Notes: generated by a model from the letters alone, not told the origin. 28,140 bases of DNA from JAULUH01 sp032111745 (GCA_032111745.1 JAULUH010000324.1:1-28140), one strand, 5' to 3'; positions 15,817-25,518 are shown, counted from the first letter of the stretch. Numbers and translations: made by a program.

Positions 15817-16595
15817 CACGGCCTCCTTGATACAAGGGTCTCAGTGGTGTCGCGGTGTTCAGCGGGTCGCCGGGCGACGATCTCCAGGGTCAGGCCCATG
15901 GCGATCAGGGCCAGGTCTGCCCACTGGATGGCCTGCAGCGGGCCCCAGGGATGGGCCAGGTCGCCCCGGGTAAAGGCGATCAAAAAATCGCCCAGGCCAG
16001 CCAGGATCAAGAACAGCCCGGGCCTACGGGTCAGGGCGCCTGCGGCCACCAGCAGTCCAGCCGCCAGGGCCAGCCCCAGGCCCTGGCTGGGCAGTCGAAA
16101 GGCCCGTACGCCGTAGAGGTCGGGCCAATCGGGCGTATAAAAACGCTGGGGCGGGGGCACGTCGCGGCCGTAAGCACACCCGCCGAGCAGACAGCCCAAC
16201 CACCCGCCCACGAGGCCCAGGGCCAGGGCCGGGACCAACGCTCCCAACAACTGCGTGAAGCCCTGGGCCTCACCAGGAGTGTGGCGCTGGCGCCACCAGG
16301 AATAGGCCAGGAGCGCCGCCAGACCGGCCAGCAGGCCGGCGTGCAACGACAGGCCACCGCCGGCCAGGATAGCCGTCGGACGCTCGGCGTAATACTCCCA
16401 GTTGCCCAGAACATGGGCGACACGGCCAGCCAGCACGCCTGCGGCCAGGGCGACCAGGGCAGCGTCCAGGCGACCATCGCGGTGCTGCCGGCCCGTCCAC
16501 GCCAGCCAGGCCAGCGCCAGCAGCAGGGAGATTGCCAGCACCACCTGGTAGCTATAGACCACGAGCCGATCCAGGGTAAACAGCACCGGGGCCAT
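15816..16595 (-). CDS. Lgt-like (prolipoprotein diacylglyceryl transferase family) membrane protein, divergent active site
   Basis: The product has about 259 residues with seven or so hydrophobic helices. Family landmarks are G-R-V-A-H-V-L-G-N-W-E-Y-Y, G-G-L-S-L-H-A-G-L-L-A-G (the H-G-G-L loop), G-W-L-G-C-L-L-G-G-C-A-Y-G-R, L-P-S-Q and F-T-R-G-D. Canonical Lgt has G-R-I-G-N-F in the third motif, with an essential Arg; here that position is Trp and the Asn and Glu are Cys. It may be a paralogue with altered activity rather than the housekeeping Lgt. The start is the ATG at 16595 (a TTG lies just before it); no strong ribosome-binding site. It lies 16 bp after the nucleotidyltransferase gene and is coupled to the LysM gene. 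Confidence 0.78.
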   Translation of the reverse strand: MAPVLFTLDRLVVYSYQVVLAISLLLALAWLAWTGRQHRDGRLDAALVALAAGVLAGRVAHVLGNWEYYAERPTAILAGGGLSLHAGLLAGLAALLAYSWWRQRHTPGEAQGFTQLLGALVPALALGLVGGWLGCLLGGCAYGRDVPPPQRFYTPDWPDLYGVRAFRLPSQGLGLALAAGLLVAAGALTRRPGLFLILAGLGDFLIAFTRGDLAHPWGPLQAIQWADLALIAMGLTLEIVARRPAEHRDTTETLVSRRP

Positions 16596-16611
16596 CAACC
16601 GGCAACTCGTT

Positions 16612-19116
16612 TCATCTGCTGCGCAGGTGCTCCACCAGGCCGGTGTACTCCTCGAGCACCGCCCGGGACTGGTCTGGCGAGCGCGACTCGGCGGTCACAT
16701 GAAACAGGGCCCGGTCCGGGTCCGGCCGGATCAGCACCCACTCGTCGTCCTGGTTCAGGAAAACCTTGATGCCGTCGATGGTCTGGGTCTCGGCGTTCTG
16801 GAAGTGGCGATGCAGATGGCGCATGACGCTGCCCTTGCGTTCCCACGAACACTCGACGGTGGCGGCTGCCAGGTGGAAGGGCGGCAATCCGGCGATCAGC
16901 TCCGAAAGCCTCAGCTGCCGCCGCGCCAGGTATTCCAGCAACCGCGCCACGGCTATCATGGCATCCGCCACGGGCTGGAACTCCGGGAAGATGAAGACGC
17001 CGGTCCCATCGGCCGCCATGGCCACGCCGGTGCCATTGGCAGCCTGCATGAGCGGCGCCAGGTCCACCGGAGTGCGCAGGATCGTGCCTCCCAGGCGTCT
17101 GGCGATCCGCTCGAACACGGCAGACTGGTTGACTGGGACGGCGACGGTGCCACCGGGCCGGTTACGCAGCACCAGCTCGGTCATGGCGGCACACAACAGG
17201 GCGTCAGGCACCAGCTCCCCGCGATCGTCGGCCAGGTACATCTTCTCACCGCCGACATCCAGGCGCACGCCCAGGTCTCGCTTCAGGGCCTTGACGATGG
17301 CCCCCAGCTGGCGGCGCTCCTCGACGAAGGTTGCTGGATCGAGAGAGATGTAAGTAGGATCGACACGCGCGCCCAAGGGTACGGTATTGACCTCCAGGGA
17401 CTGCAGGATCTCGGGCAGCACCTGGGAGGTGGAGGCATAGGCGTAGTCGACCACGATGTCGAAGCCGGCCCGGCGAATGGCATCGGCGTCCACCGAGGCC
17501 AAAAAGTGCTTCCGGTAGAGGGGCACGGCCTCGCTGGCATACTCGATGGTGCCGATGTCGTCCATATAAGCCCGGCGAAAGTCCTCCCGGAAGAAGACAC
17601 GCTCGACATTGCGCTCCTCGTGCTTGTTGAGGTTCATGCCGTCGGCGCCGAAGAAGCGGATATCCACCACGCGCGGATCGAAGGGGGAGATGCGCACATG
17701 TACCCCACCGGCGGCCTTGATCGCCGGGGTGTAGAAGCGAGCCACGGGGATGGGCACCGACTGCAGGTCCATCACATTCAGCCCCGCCGACGGCAGGCCG
17801 GAGATCACTGCGCGCTTGAGCATGCGCGAGCCGGGGTTGGGATCCCGGTTGATCGTCACCACGGCGCCTCGGGGGAGGGTGGCGCCAAAGGCTGCGCCCA
17901 GCCGGGCGGCGAACTCGGGGGTCAGGTCGACGTTGACCACGCCGGTGACGCCGTAGCGGCCAAACAGGACGCGCCGCCCCTGGGCGCCCCAGATGATGCT
18001 GCTCTTGACCAGGGCACCGCGCTCTACCTCTTTGCCGGGCCAGATCTTGACGTCGGCGTGGATTACGGCCCCCTCGCCGATCACGCTGCCCTCGCCGATC
18101 ACGCTGCCCTCATACAGGGAGGTGCGCGCCTTCAGGCTGCACTGGCGACTAACGATGGTGCCGTGCAGGCGGGCACCCTCGCCGATGTAGCAATTGCGCC
18201 AGATGATGCTGCGCTCGATCTGGGCCCGATTGTCCACAATGGCGTAGTCCCGCACCACGGTAGGCCCACGAATCACCACCCCGGCCTTGATCTTGACCTC
18301 CCGGCCAAGGTAGATGGGCCCCAGCAGCTGCGCGTCCGGGTCGATCTCCACCCCCTCGTCGACCCAGACCTCACCGCCGATATGGCGGCCCAGGCGTTCG
18401 GTGTGGAAAACCCGTCCGAGCAGCACATCGGCCGTGGCCCGGCGGTACTCCAGGAAGGTGCCGACGTCGCACCAATAGCCGGATGCGATGTGCCCGTGAA
18501 TGGCTGCACCCTGTCCTAGCAGCCCGGGAAACACCTGGGTGCTCCAGTCATAGGGCTGGTCCGCGGGGATAGCGTCCAGGACCTCGGGCTGCAGGAAGTA
18601 AATCCCCGTGTTTACCGTGTCCGAGGCCAGCTCACCCCAGGAGGGTTTCTCCTGGAAGCGCTCGACCCTCCCCTGCGGGTCGGTGACGACCACCCCATAT
18701 TCCAACGGGTTGGCCACGTGGTGCAACACCAGGGTGGCCAACGCCTGGTGCTCCTGGTGATGGGCCACCAGCTGGCGCAGATCGAAATTGGTCATGGCAT
18801 CGCCGCTGATGACCAGGAACGGCTCGTCCAGGTAGCGGCGGGCGTTGCGCACACTTCCCGCCGTGCCCAGGGGGGTTTCCTCGACCACGTAGCGGATGCG
18901 CAGGCCGGCAGAACTGCCATCTCCGAAGAAATCCTCGATGGCGCTGGCCATGTATTGCAGGGTGATGACCACATCCTTGAAGCCCGCGCGACGCAGCAGG
19001 TCCAGGATATGACCCAGCACTGCCTTGTTGGCAATGGGCAACATGGGCTTGGGGCGCATTATGGTGAGAGGCCGCAGCCGAGACCCCTCGCCACCGGCCA
19101 TGACAACCGCCTGCAT
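16612..19116 (-). CDS. Fused sugar-1-phosphate nucleotidyltransferase / phosphomannomutase-like protein
   Basis: The product has 834 residues. The N-terminal nucleotidyltransferase (1-235) has G-G-E-G-S-R-L-R-P-L-T (8-18) and G-D-A in the metal site, as in GDP-mannose or NDP-sugar pyrophosphorylases. A left-handed beta-helix of hexapeptide repeats follows (about 255-370). Residues 380-834 have the fold order of phosphohexomutases, but the key loops are altered: R-I-S-P-F-D-P replaces T-A-S-H-N-P, L-D-V-G-G-E (619-624) replaces the Mg loop D-G-D-G-D-R, and R-P-D-P-D-R replaces the S-G-T-E-P loop. The mutase half may therefore be regulatory. The enzyme probably makes an activated sugar, likely GDP-mannose, for envelope glycans. 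It heads an operon with the Lgt-like and LysM genes. Confidence 0.88.
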   Translation of the reverse strand: MQAVVMAGGEGSRLRPLTIMRPKPMLPIANKAVLGHILDLLRRAGFKDVVITLQYMASAIEDFFGDGSSAGLRIRYVVEETPLGTAGSVRNARRYLDEPFLVISGDAMTNFDLRQLVAHHQEHQALATLVLHHVANPLEYGVVVTDPQGRVERFQEKPSWGELASDTVNTGIYFLQPEVLDAIPADQPYDWSTQVFPGLLGQGAAIHGHIASGYWCDVGTFLEYRRATADVLLGRVFHTERLGRHIGGEVWVDEGVEIDPDAQLLGPIYLGREVKIKAGVVIRGPTVVRDYAIVDNRAQIERSIIWRNCYIGEGARLHGTIVSRQCSLKARTSLYEGSVIGEGSVIGEGAVIHADVKIWPGKEVERGALVKSSIIWGAQGRRVLFGRYGVTGVVNVDLTPEFAARLGAAFGATLPRGAVVTINRDPNPGSRMLKRAVISGLPSAGLNVMDLQSVPIPVARFYTPAIKAAGGVHVRISPFDPRVVDIRFFGADGMNLNKHEERNVERVFFREDFRRAYMDDIGTIEYASEAVPLYRKHFLASVDADAIRRAGFDIVVDYAYASTSQVLPEILQSLEVNTVPLGARVDPTYISLDPATFVEERRQLGAIVKALKRDLGVRLDVGGEKMYLADDRGELVPDALLCAAMTELVLRNRPGGTVAVPVNQSAVFERIARRLGGTILRTPVDLAPLMQAANGTGVAMAADGTGVFIFPEFQPVADAMIAVARLLEYLARRQLRLSELIAGLPPFHLAAATVECSWERKGSVMRHLHRHFQNAETQTIDGIKVFLNQDDEWVLIRPDPDRALFHVTAESRSPDQSRAVLEEYTGLVEHLRSR

Positions 19117-19188
19117 TCGGGAGATTCCTCCTCATTGATCGGCCGTCCAAGCGAGCCCGGCCCGGCCGTGCTATGCCAGGCGCGCCGC

Positions 19189-19217
19189 ATCATACCATAG
19201 GTGATAGGTGTAGGCAA
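19189..19217 (-). promoter_or_regulatory. Candidate promoter of the nucleotidyltransferase operon
   Basis: On the minus strand TTGCCT (19217-19212), a 17-bp spacer and TATGAT (19194-19189) lie about 73 nt before the ATG. The -35 and spacer lie in a 6-bp-arm inverted repeat (GGTGAT/ATCACC, 19200-19222). Confidence 0.5.
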
Positions 19218-20975
<1,758 letters not shown>

Positions 20976-21126
20976 GATAGCAATCCTATGCTTCTGAGTC
21001 CCGGGGCTTGTGACTCCCCGGGCAAAAAGTAACCTGGGCTCGGCGGTCGGCCCAGGCTGGTCGGGTTCGGCATCCACTGGCTACGGCACGGTGCCATGAG
21101 GTGGCGGCTGTGGCCAGGCAGCCAGG
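20976..21126 (-). promoter_or_regulatory. Structured 5' leader of sat-cysC (possible attenuator or riboswitch)
   Basis: About 145 nt lie between the predicted start of transcription and the ATG. They contain a hairpin with a T-tract (21024-21056) and a second perfect 7-bp stem, CCCGGGG/CCCCGGG (21000-21022), 25 nt before the ATG. I do not recognise a known SAM, cobalamin or other riboswitch consensus in it. Confidence 0.5.
21024..21056 (-). terminator. Intrinsic-terminator-like hairpin in the sat-cysC leader
   Basis: On the minus strand CCTGGGC and GCCCAGG pair perfectly around a 10-nt loop and are followed at once by TTACTTTTT. It can end read-through from the upstream GNAT gene, but it also lies downstream of the sat-cysC promoter. 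Confidence 0.65.
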
Positions 21127-21155
21127 ATTGTAACCCCGCCCCAAACGACTGTCAA
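21127..21155 (-). promoter_or_regulatory. Consensus sigma-70-type promoter of sat-cysC
   Basis: On the minus strand TTGACA (21155-21150), a 17-bp spacer and TACAAT (21132-21127) are near-perfect. The -35 overlaps the stop codon of the GNAT gene. Confidence 0.82.
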
Positions 21156-21697
21156 GTCTCACGGTCCAGGTAGACCACCACATAGTCCTCGCCCTGTTCG
21201 GGATGGTGCTCGAAACGGTAGGGCAGCCGTGACATCAGGTATTGGGTTGCGCGATTGGCGTAGTGCACCCAGGCGATGAACTCCTTGATCCCTATTGCCC
21301 GGGCCACCTCCACGGCTTGCGCGATCAGCTCCCTGCCCACGCCATAGCCCTGCCAGTCGTCCCGCACGACGATGGCGACTTCGGCGTGATCGCTGTCGCC
21401 CTGACGCCGGAAGCGCGCCACGGCGATGATGGTCTCGCCGCGATTCTCCTCGTCGACCACGCCGACCAGGGCGACGTGGTTGCGGTCGTCGATGTCCAGG
21501 TAGGCTGGCAGCTGCGCAACCAGTTCCTCATCCGACACCGTAGTGACTGGCACATGGAAGCGATAGTAGCGGCTCTCGGGCGAGAGGCGCTTGAACAGGT
21601 CAATCAGCCGTTCGCCGTCGTCCGGCCGCAGGAGCCGCACACCGACGGTGCCCCGGCGAGTCTCGATATCCTGGAGCCTGACATCTGCCAGTGCCAA
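21152..21697 (-). CDS. GNAT-family N-acetyltransferase
   Basis: The product has 181 residues. It has the N-terminal pattern V-R-L-L-R-P-D-D and L-S-P-E-S-R-Y-Y-R-F, which resembles the GNAT domains fused to ADP-forming acyl-CoA synthetases and protein acetyltransferases (Pat-like). The acetyl-CoA loop is R-D-D-W-Q-G-Y-G-V-G-R-E-L. A TTG at 21697 is the only reasonable start near the ROK gene (33 bp gap) and its ribosome-binding site is weak, so the start is uncertain. Protein acetylation is an inference from similarity only. It is last in the long leftward operon. Confidence 0.82.
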   Translation of the reverse strand: MALADVRLQDIETRRGTVGVRLLRPDDGERLIDLFKRLSPESRYYRFHVPVTTVSDEELVAQLPAYLDIDDRNHVALVGVVDEENRGETIIAVARFRRQGDSDHAEVAIVVRDDWQGYGVGRELIAQAVEVARAIGIKEFIAWVHYANRATQYLMSRLPYRFEHHPEQGEDYVVVYLDRET

Positions 21698-21730
21698 GAG
21701 TGCTGCCTATTCTATGATGGTGTGCCGGCG

Positions 21731-22735
21731 CTAATTCTGGACGCGGCTAGCGGCCATGATGGCTGCACCGCGCACGCCGGCGTGGTCGCCCAGGCTGGCA
21801 GGGACGATCCGCACCCGGGCGGCATCCTTCTGTTGCAGGAACAGGGGCCGGGCCATGTCGCCGATAGGGTCGACGAAGCTCTGGCCCAGGGCCTCTACCA
21901 CGCCGCCGCCCAGCACCACGGTCTCGGGATCGAAGAAGTTCACGATGCTGGCCACGGCCACCCCGAGGTAGAACTGGACTTTCGTGATCACGTCGATCAT
22001 CAGGGGGTCTTTCATGGCCAGGGCATCGGCGATGACGCCGCTGGTCAGCCGTTTCTGCTTAGACGAGGCGATCAGCTGGCCCACTGCCGAGGACTGGCCG
22101 GTGGCGAGCGCCACCTGGATCTCCCGTTCCATGGCCGTGCGGCTGGCCAACGCCTCGAGGCAGCCCTGGCGGCCACAGCCGCACAGGGGGCCATTGGGCA
22201 CCACGGTCATGTGGCCGATCTCTCCGGCGGCGCCCCGGAAGCCCCGGTGCAACTGGCCATCGACGATCAGGCCGCCACCGATTCCGGTGCCGATGAAGAT
22301 GGCCACCATGTGCTGGGAGCCCTGCCCTGCGCCGCTGATATATTCCCCCAGGGTACCCAGGTTGACGTCGTTGTCTACGAACACCGGCATACCGAGGGCC
22401 TTGGACAGCCGCGGGCCAAGGGGAACCTCCTCCCACTGGGGCAGGTTGGGCGGACTGTAGACGATCCCCTGGTCCGAATCCACCGGTCCGGGAGCGCCGA
22501 TACCAGCGGCTATCACCGTGGAGGGCCGGACACCGCTCTCGGCGATGGCCTCCTTCGCGACCTCTACGATGCGCTCGATGACCACCTCGGGGCCGCCCTC
22601 GGCCCGGGTAGCCTTCTTTTCGTCGGCCAGCAGGGTGCCCTCCTCGTCCACCACCGCGGCGAGGATCTTGGTGCCACCCAGGTCAATGCCCAGGTGATAG
22701 CTCTCCTTCCCCTTGCTCTTGTCGTTCTTTGCCAT
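21731..22735 (-). CDS. ROK-family sugar kinase (glucokinase-like)
   Basis: The product has 334 residues. The phosphate loop is G-I-D-L-G-G-T-K (16-23). The catalytic Asp lies in V-D-N-D-V-N (D122). The sugar/zinc site is E-I-G-H (172-175) with C-G-C-G-R-Q-G-C-L-E (185-194), the ROK zinc signature. No HTH is fused, so it is a kinase rather than a NagC-type repressor. Glucose is the commonest substrate for this subgroup but is not proven. The ATG at 22735 has GGAAGG 5 nt upstream; a longer in-frame extension overlaps the molybdoprotein gene and looks non-coding. Confidence 0.92.
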   Translation of the reverse strand: MAKNDKSKGKESYHLGIDLGGTKILAAVVDEEGTLLADEKKATRAEGGPEVVIERIVEVAKEAIAESGVRPSTVIAAGIGAPGPVDSDQGIVYSPPNLPQWEEVPLGPRLSKALGMPVFVDNDVNLGTLGEYISGAGQGSQHMVAIFIGTGIGGGLIVDGQLHRGFRGAAGEIGHMTVVPNGPLCGCGRQGCLEALASRTAMEREIQVALATGQSSAVGQLIASSKQKRLTSGVIADALAMKDPLMIDVITKVQFYLGVAVASIVNFFDPETVVLGGGVVEALGQSFVDPIGDMARPLFLQQKDAARVRIVPASLGDHAGVRGAAIMAASRVQN

Positions 22736-22769
22736 TGCTACCTTCCTTCCTGGTCCAGGTGGCCTGGAG

Positions 22770-23399
22770 CTACCAGCCGAAGCGTTGCTCCTGCCAGTAT
22801 TCGCCTTCCATGTGGTAGCCGTTGCGTTCCCAGAAGCCGGGGCGGTCGCCGGCCATGAACTCAATGCCACGGATCCACTTGGCGCTCTTCCAGAAATAGC
22901 GCTTGGGCACCAGCAGGCGCAAGGGCCAGCCGTGTTCCGGGTCCAGCGGCAGGCCATCGTAGGCCCAGGCGAACATGGTGTCGTCGTCGTCGAGGACGTC
23001 AAGGCCGATGTTGGTAGTGAAGCCATGCTCGCAGTGCGCCATCACGTGCGTGGCATCGGGCTTGGGCTTGACGCCCAATTCGCGCAGGAAGTCGCGCCAC
23101 AGCACGCCACTCCAGGAGGTGTCGAGCTTGCTCCAGCGGGTCACGCAGTGGATGTCCGTGGTCAGGGTGGTCTCGGGCAGGCTGCGGAACTGCTCCCAAC
23201 TCAACTGCAGGGACTGCTCCACCAATCCGAACACGCGGAAGTCCCAGGTGGCCAGGTCGACCTGCGGCACCGAGCCATAATGTAGCACCGGAAAGCGCTC
23301 GGTCACGAACTGTCCCGGAGGCACGCGGCCCCCCAGGTTGTCGTCCGGACGGCGGGTGACTTTTTTCAGGCGCTCTACGCGCTTCAGTGGATTCTCCAA
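22770..23399 (-). CDS. Sulfite-oxidase-like molybdopterin oxidoreductase domain protein
   Basis: The product has 209 residues. It carries the Mo-cofactor fold of the SUOX family: W-D-F-R-V-F-G-L-V, then D-I-H-C-V-T-R-W-S (Cys85 is the expected Mo ligand), and H-G-W-P-L-R-L-L-V-P. There is no signal peptide and no dimerisation or heme domain, as in the YuiH-type cytoplasmic group. The electron acceptor and substrate are unknown. The start is a TTG at 23399 with AGGAG 10 nt upstream, inside the last codons of the EEP gene (gap 6 bp). Confidence 0.88.
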   Translation of the reverse strand: MENPLKRVERLKKVTRRPDDNLGGRVPPGQFVTERFPVLHYGSVPQVDLATWDFRVFGLVEQSLQLSWEQFRSLPETTLTTDIHCVTRWSKLDTSWSGVLWRDFLRELGVKPKPDATHVMAHCEHGFTTNIGLDVLDDDDTMFAWAYDGLPLDPEHGWPLRLLVPKRYFWKSAKWIRGIEFMAGDRPGFWERNGYHMEGEYWQEQRFGW

Positions 23400-23405
23400 G
23401 GTGGC

Positions 23406-24233
23406 TTATCTCCTCATGGCCAGGTCGAACTCCGCCAGCACCGGCAGGTGATCGGAGGCCAGGGCGGTCTCCTCGGTCTCCCAGGGCCGGCACCAGTGCA
23501 GGCTCGGGGCCAGGGAGGTCGAGACGAAGATATAGTCGATGCGCACCTGGGGTGCAGCCGACGGAAAGCTGGGCGCAGGACTGCCCCCTGCGGCACAGGC
23601 ATCCACGTAGTGGCCCCGCAGCAATCGCGGCACAACCTGCGGCTCCTCCTCGGCCAGATGGGCCAGGTCTTGGATGCCGGCCAGCGCGGCCACCGCCTCG
23701 GGCCGGCCTGCGTAATCGCCGGGAGCCACGGCATTGAGGTCTCCCATCAACAGGTGGGGCCGGTTGCGGTCCCTCACCGTCCACTGCAGGGCCGCCAAAA
23801 GCTGGGTGAGCCGCACTGCCTCACGGTAGTGATCCAAGTGGGTCACGTAGACCGAGAGGGTGGCACGGCCATCGGGCAGCAGGATGCGGGCCTCCAGCAG
23901 CCCGCGCTGCTCGTGCCCTTCCACGGAGGTCAGGTGGTGTCCAGCGTGAGCGAGCAGGGGATAGCGGGTCAGCAGGGCATTGCCGTAGGAGGCCAGGGGA
24001 GCGAAGGCGAACTGGGGGGTCAGCGCCACCCCAAACGCCATGTCCATGTCGAGGGCGCTGGCCAGGGACTCCAATGCCGCCAGGGTCTGGCCAGGCGGCA
24101 CCAGGGGATGGTAGACCTCGTTGAGGCCGACCACGTCGGCGGCGCTGGCCTGGATGATCCGCCCCAGCCGCGGCACATCGATCTGTCCATCTGATCCGCG
24201 CCAGCCGTGGATGTTGTAGGTTAACACTCGCAT
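23406..24233 (-). CDS. Endonuclease/exonuclease/phosphatase (EEP) family hydrolase, copy 1
   Basis: The product has 275 residues. All EEP catalytic motifs are present: T-Y-N-I-H-G (N7), L-N-E-V (E39), T-H-L-D-H (131-135), G-D-L-N (164-167) and S-D-H-L-P-V (260-265). These give the metal-dependent phosphodiester or phosphomonoester chemistry of the DNase I/sphingomyelinase superfamily. No signal peptide is seen, so it is predicted cytoplasmic. The substrate could be a nucleic acid, phosphoinositide or lipid head group. It is a clear paralogue of the gene upstream, 49 bp away. Confidence 0.9.
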   Translation of the reverse strand: MRVLTYNIHGWRGSDGQIDVPRLGRIIQASAADVVGLNEVYHPLVPPGQTLAALESLASALDMDMAFGVALTPQFAFAPLASYGNALLTRYPLLAHAGHHLTSVEGHEQRGLLEARILLPDGRATLSVYVTHLDHYREAVRLTQLLAALQWTVRDRNRPHLLMGDLNAVAPGDYAGRPEAVAALAGIQDLAHLAEEEPQVVPRLLRGHYVDACAAGGSPAPSFPSAAPQVRIDYIFVSTSLAPSLHWCRPWETEETALASDHLPVLAEFDLAMRR

Positions 24234-24282
24234 GGCCGGATCGATGAGCTGGAATTAGCCGGCGCAGGGCCGGTGCTGGCCG

Positions 24283-25053
24283 TTAGAAGCGCCAGTCCAA
24301 CTCCGCCACCAGGGGCAGGTGATCGGATGCCATCAGGGCCTTGTCCGTGCTCAGCGTGTAACAGGAAAGCAGATCAGGGGCCAGGGTCTCCGGGGCGAAG
24401 ATGTAATCCAGGCGCAGGATTTGTAACCGGTAATTGAAAGTGAAGGAAGACCCCACACCGGCGTGCGCAAAGGCATCAATGTACCCCATGTTGCGCAGCC
24501 AGCGCACCACCGGTGGCACCAGCGGGTGCCTGTGGCTCTTGCGCGGGGTATGGGTATTGAAATCACCCATCAGAAGGTGGGGATCCCTATCCTCGCGGCG
24601 CAGCCGCTCCACAATGCCTCGCAGCTGCCACAGCCGTGTGCCCTCGAAGGCATGATCCAGGTGCGTCGAGTAGATGGTGAAGTGCCGGCCCAACCCGGTG
24701 CGCATCCTGGCCACCAGCAGGTTCCGCTCTTGGGTCATGGGAATGCGCGGCAGGTGATGGTTGCTGTTGGCCACAATGGGAAAGCGGCTGAGCACGGCGT
24801 TGCCCACGGGTCCCCACCAGCCGGACCGTTGCACCAGCCGGTCACTCTCGCCGAAGGCCCAGTGCATGCCGAGCCGTTCGGCCAGCTCGGCCAGGGGCTC
24901 ACGGTAGCCCACGTTGGTATATACCGGATGCAGCACTTCGTTCAGAGAAACTACGCTGGCGCCGCTGTGTTCGATGACATCGGCCAGCCGCGCGACATCC
25001 ATACGGCCATCCTGGCCTTCCCACATGTGGACGTTATAAGTCAGTACTTTCAT
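24283..25053 (-). CDS. Endonuclease/exonuclease/phosphatase (EEP) family hydrolase, copy 2
   Basis: The product has about 256 residues and shares the motif set of its downstream paralogue: T-Y-N-V-H (N7), L-N-E-V (E39), S-T-H-L-D-H, G-D-F-N-T-H and S-D-H-L-P-L. The second of two consecutive ATGs (25053) has AGGA at 5 nt; the ATG at 25056 is too close to it, and a longer frame up to 25101 lacks signals. It is first gene of the leftward operon, with a consensus promoter 57-85 nt upstream. Tandem duplication followed by divergence is the simplest origin. Confidence 0.9.
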   Translation of the reverse strand: MKVLTYNVHMWEGQDGRMDVARLADVIEHSGASVVSLNEVLHPVYTNVGYREPLAELAERLGMHWAFGESDRLVQRSGWWGPVGNAVLSRFPIVANSNHHLPRIPMTQERNLLVARMRTGLGRHFTIYSTHLDHAFEGTRLWQLRGIVERLRREDRDPHLLMGDFNTHTPRKSHRHPLVPPVVRWLRNMGYIDAFAHAGVGSSFTFNYRLQILRLDYIFAPETLAPDLLSCYTLSTDKALMASDHLPLVAELDWRF

Positions 25054-25109
25054 CATGATCCTAGATACAACGACTCGCCGTGATCGATCCATTGAGTGCA
25101 ACAGAAGGG

Positions 25110-25138
25110 ATTGTAGCCATGCCTCACATTCTTGTCAA
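25110..25138 (-). promoter_or_regulatory. Consensus sigma-70-type promoter of the EEP operon
   Basis: On the minus strand TTGACA (25138-25133), a 17-bp spacer and TACAAT (25115-25110) lie about 57 nt before the ATG at 25053. Confidence 0.82.
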
Positions 25139-25190
25139 TCGCTGCCACCCGCGATTTCCACATTCCCGGTGTCAAGAACCCCGCACCCGG

Positions 25191-25199
25191 TGTGCATAA
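25191..25199 (-). other. DnaA box (TTATGCACA)
   Basis: It is a 9/9 match to TTATnCACA on the minus strand, within the gene-free region. Confidence 0.6.
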
Positions 25200-25360
25200 C
25201 TTTCCGTGCCATGGCTTACCACTTTTGCCGGTAGCCCTGCTATCCGTCTACATGTGGGGGGGCGCCCCGTCAACGACTCTAGATAGAGACGGATGCCCGA
25301 CCCGGATCGAAAAGGGTGGCTTCTCTAGGCTGTCCGGGCCAGGATGCGGAACCCACAGGG

Positions 25361-25369
25361 TTATCCACT
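25361..25369 (+). other. DnaA-box-like site (TTATCCACT)
   Basis: It is an 8/9 match to TTATCCACA, on the same strand as the box pair about 100 bp to the right. Confidence 0.5.
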
Positions 25370-25464
25370 GCAGCCCCTGACAACTGGTTTGTCCTGGCCC
25401 CTACAGAAAGATATCGCTAGACCTATATCACTAGATGTAGGGACTGCGCTGTAGGTTACACGCG

Positions 25465-25518
25465 GTTTCCACATTTCCACTGCGCCTACTACGACTACTA
25501 TAACAATAAAATAACCAA
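25465..25518 (+). other. Candidate basal unwinding element: DnaA-box pair, GC clamp, DnaA-trio, AT-rich DUE
   Basis: Two box-like 9-mers 8 bp apart (25465-25481), GCGC (25482-25485), four CTA/CGA-type triplets (25486-25500) and an A/T-rich stretch almost without G (25499-25516). As I recall it, the Bacillus subtilis unwinding element aligns with the same spacing. Confidence 0.6.

Noticed and set aside
14584..16116. 510-codon plus-strand frame opposite the LysM and Lgt-like genes
   Set aside because: The Gly/Arg-rich translation mirrors the repeat linker on the other strand and shows no domain.
18083..18118. Short 18-bp direct repeat in the nucleotidyltransferase gene, first considered as a regulatory repeat
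   Set aside because: It encodes successive hexapeptide turns (G-S-V-I-G-E) of the beta-helix domain and is explained by protein structure.
16627..18519. 630-codon plus-strand frame opposite the nucleotidyltransferase gene
   Set aside because: It is antisense to a gene with many conserved motifs; GC-rich codon use leaves long open frames on the opposite strand.
20976..21077. In-frame GTG extension of sat-cysC
   Set aside because: It would place two strong hairpins inside the coding sequence, and conserved similarity begins only near the ATG at 20975.
22736..23026. In-frame N-terminal extension of the ROK kinase
   Set aside because: It overlaps the sulfite-oxidase-like gene, is Ser/Pro/Thr-rich noise, and a good ribosome-binding site precedes the ATG at 22735.
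25132..25380. 82-codon plus-strand reading frame in the gene-free region
   Set aside because: Its predicted protein has no recognisable domain, no ribosome-binding site fits, and it lies across the DnaA-box-bearing region.
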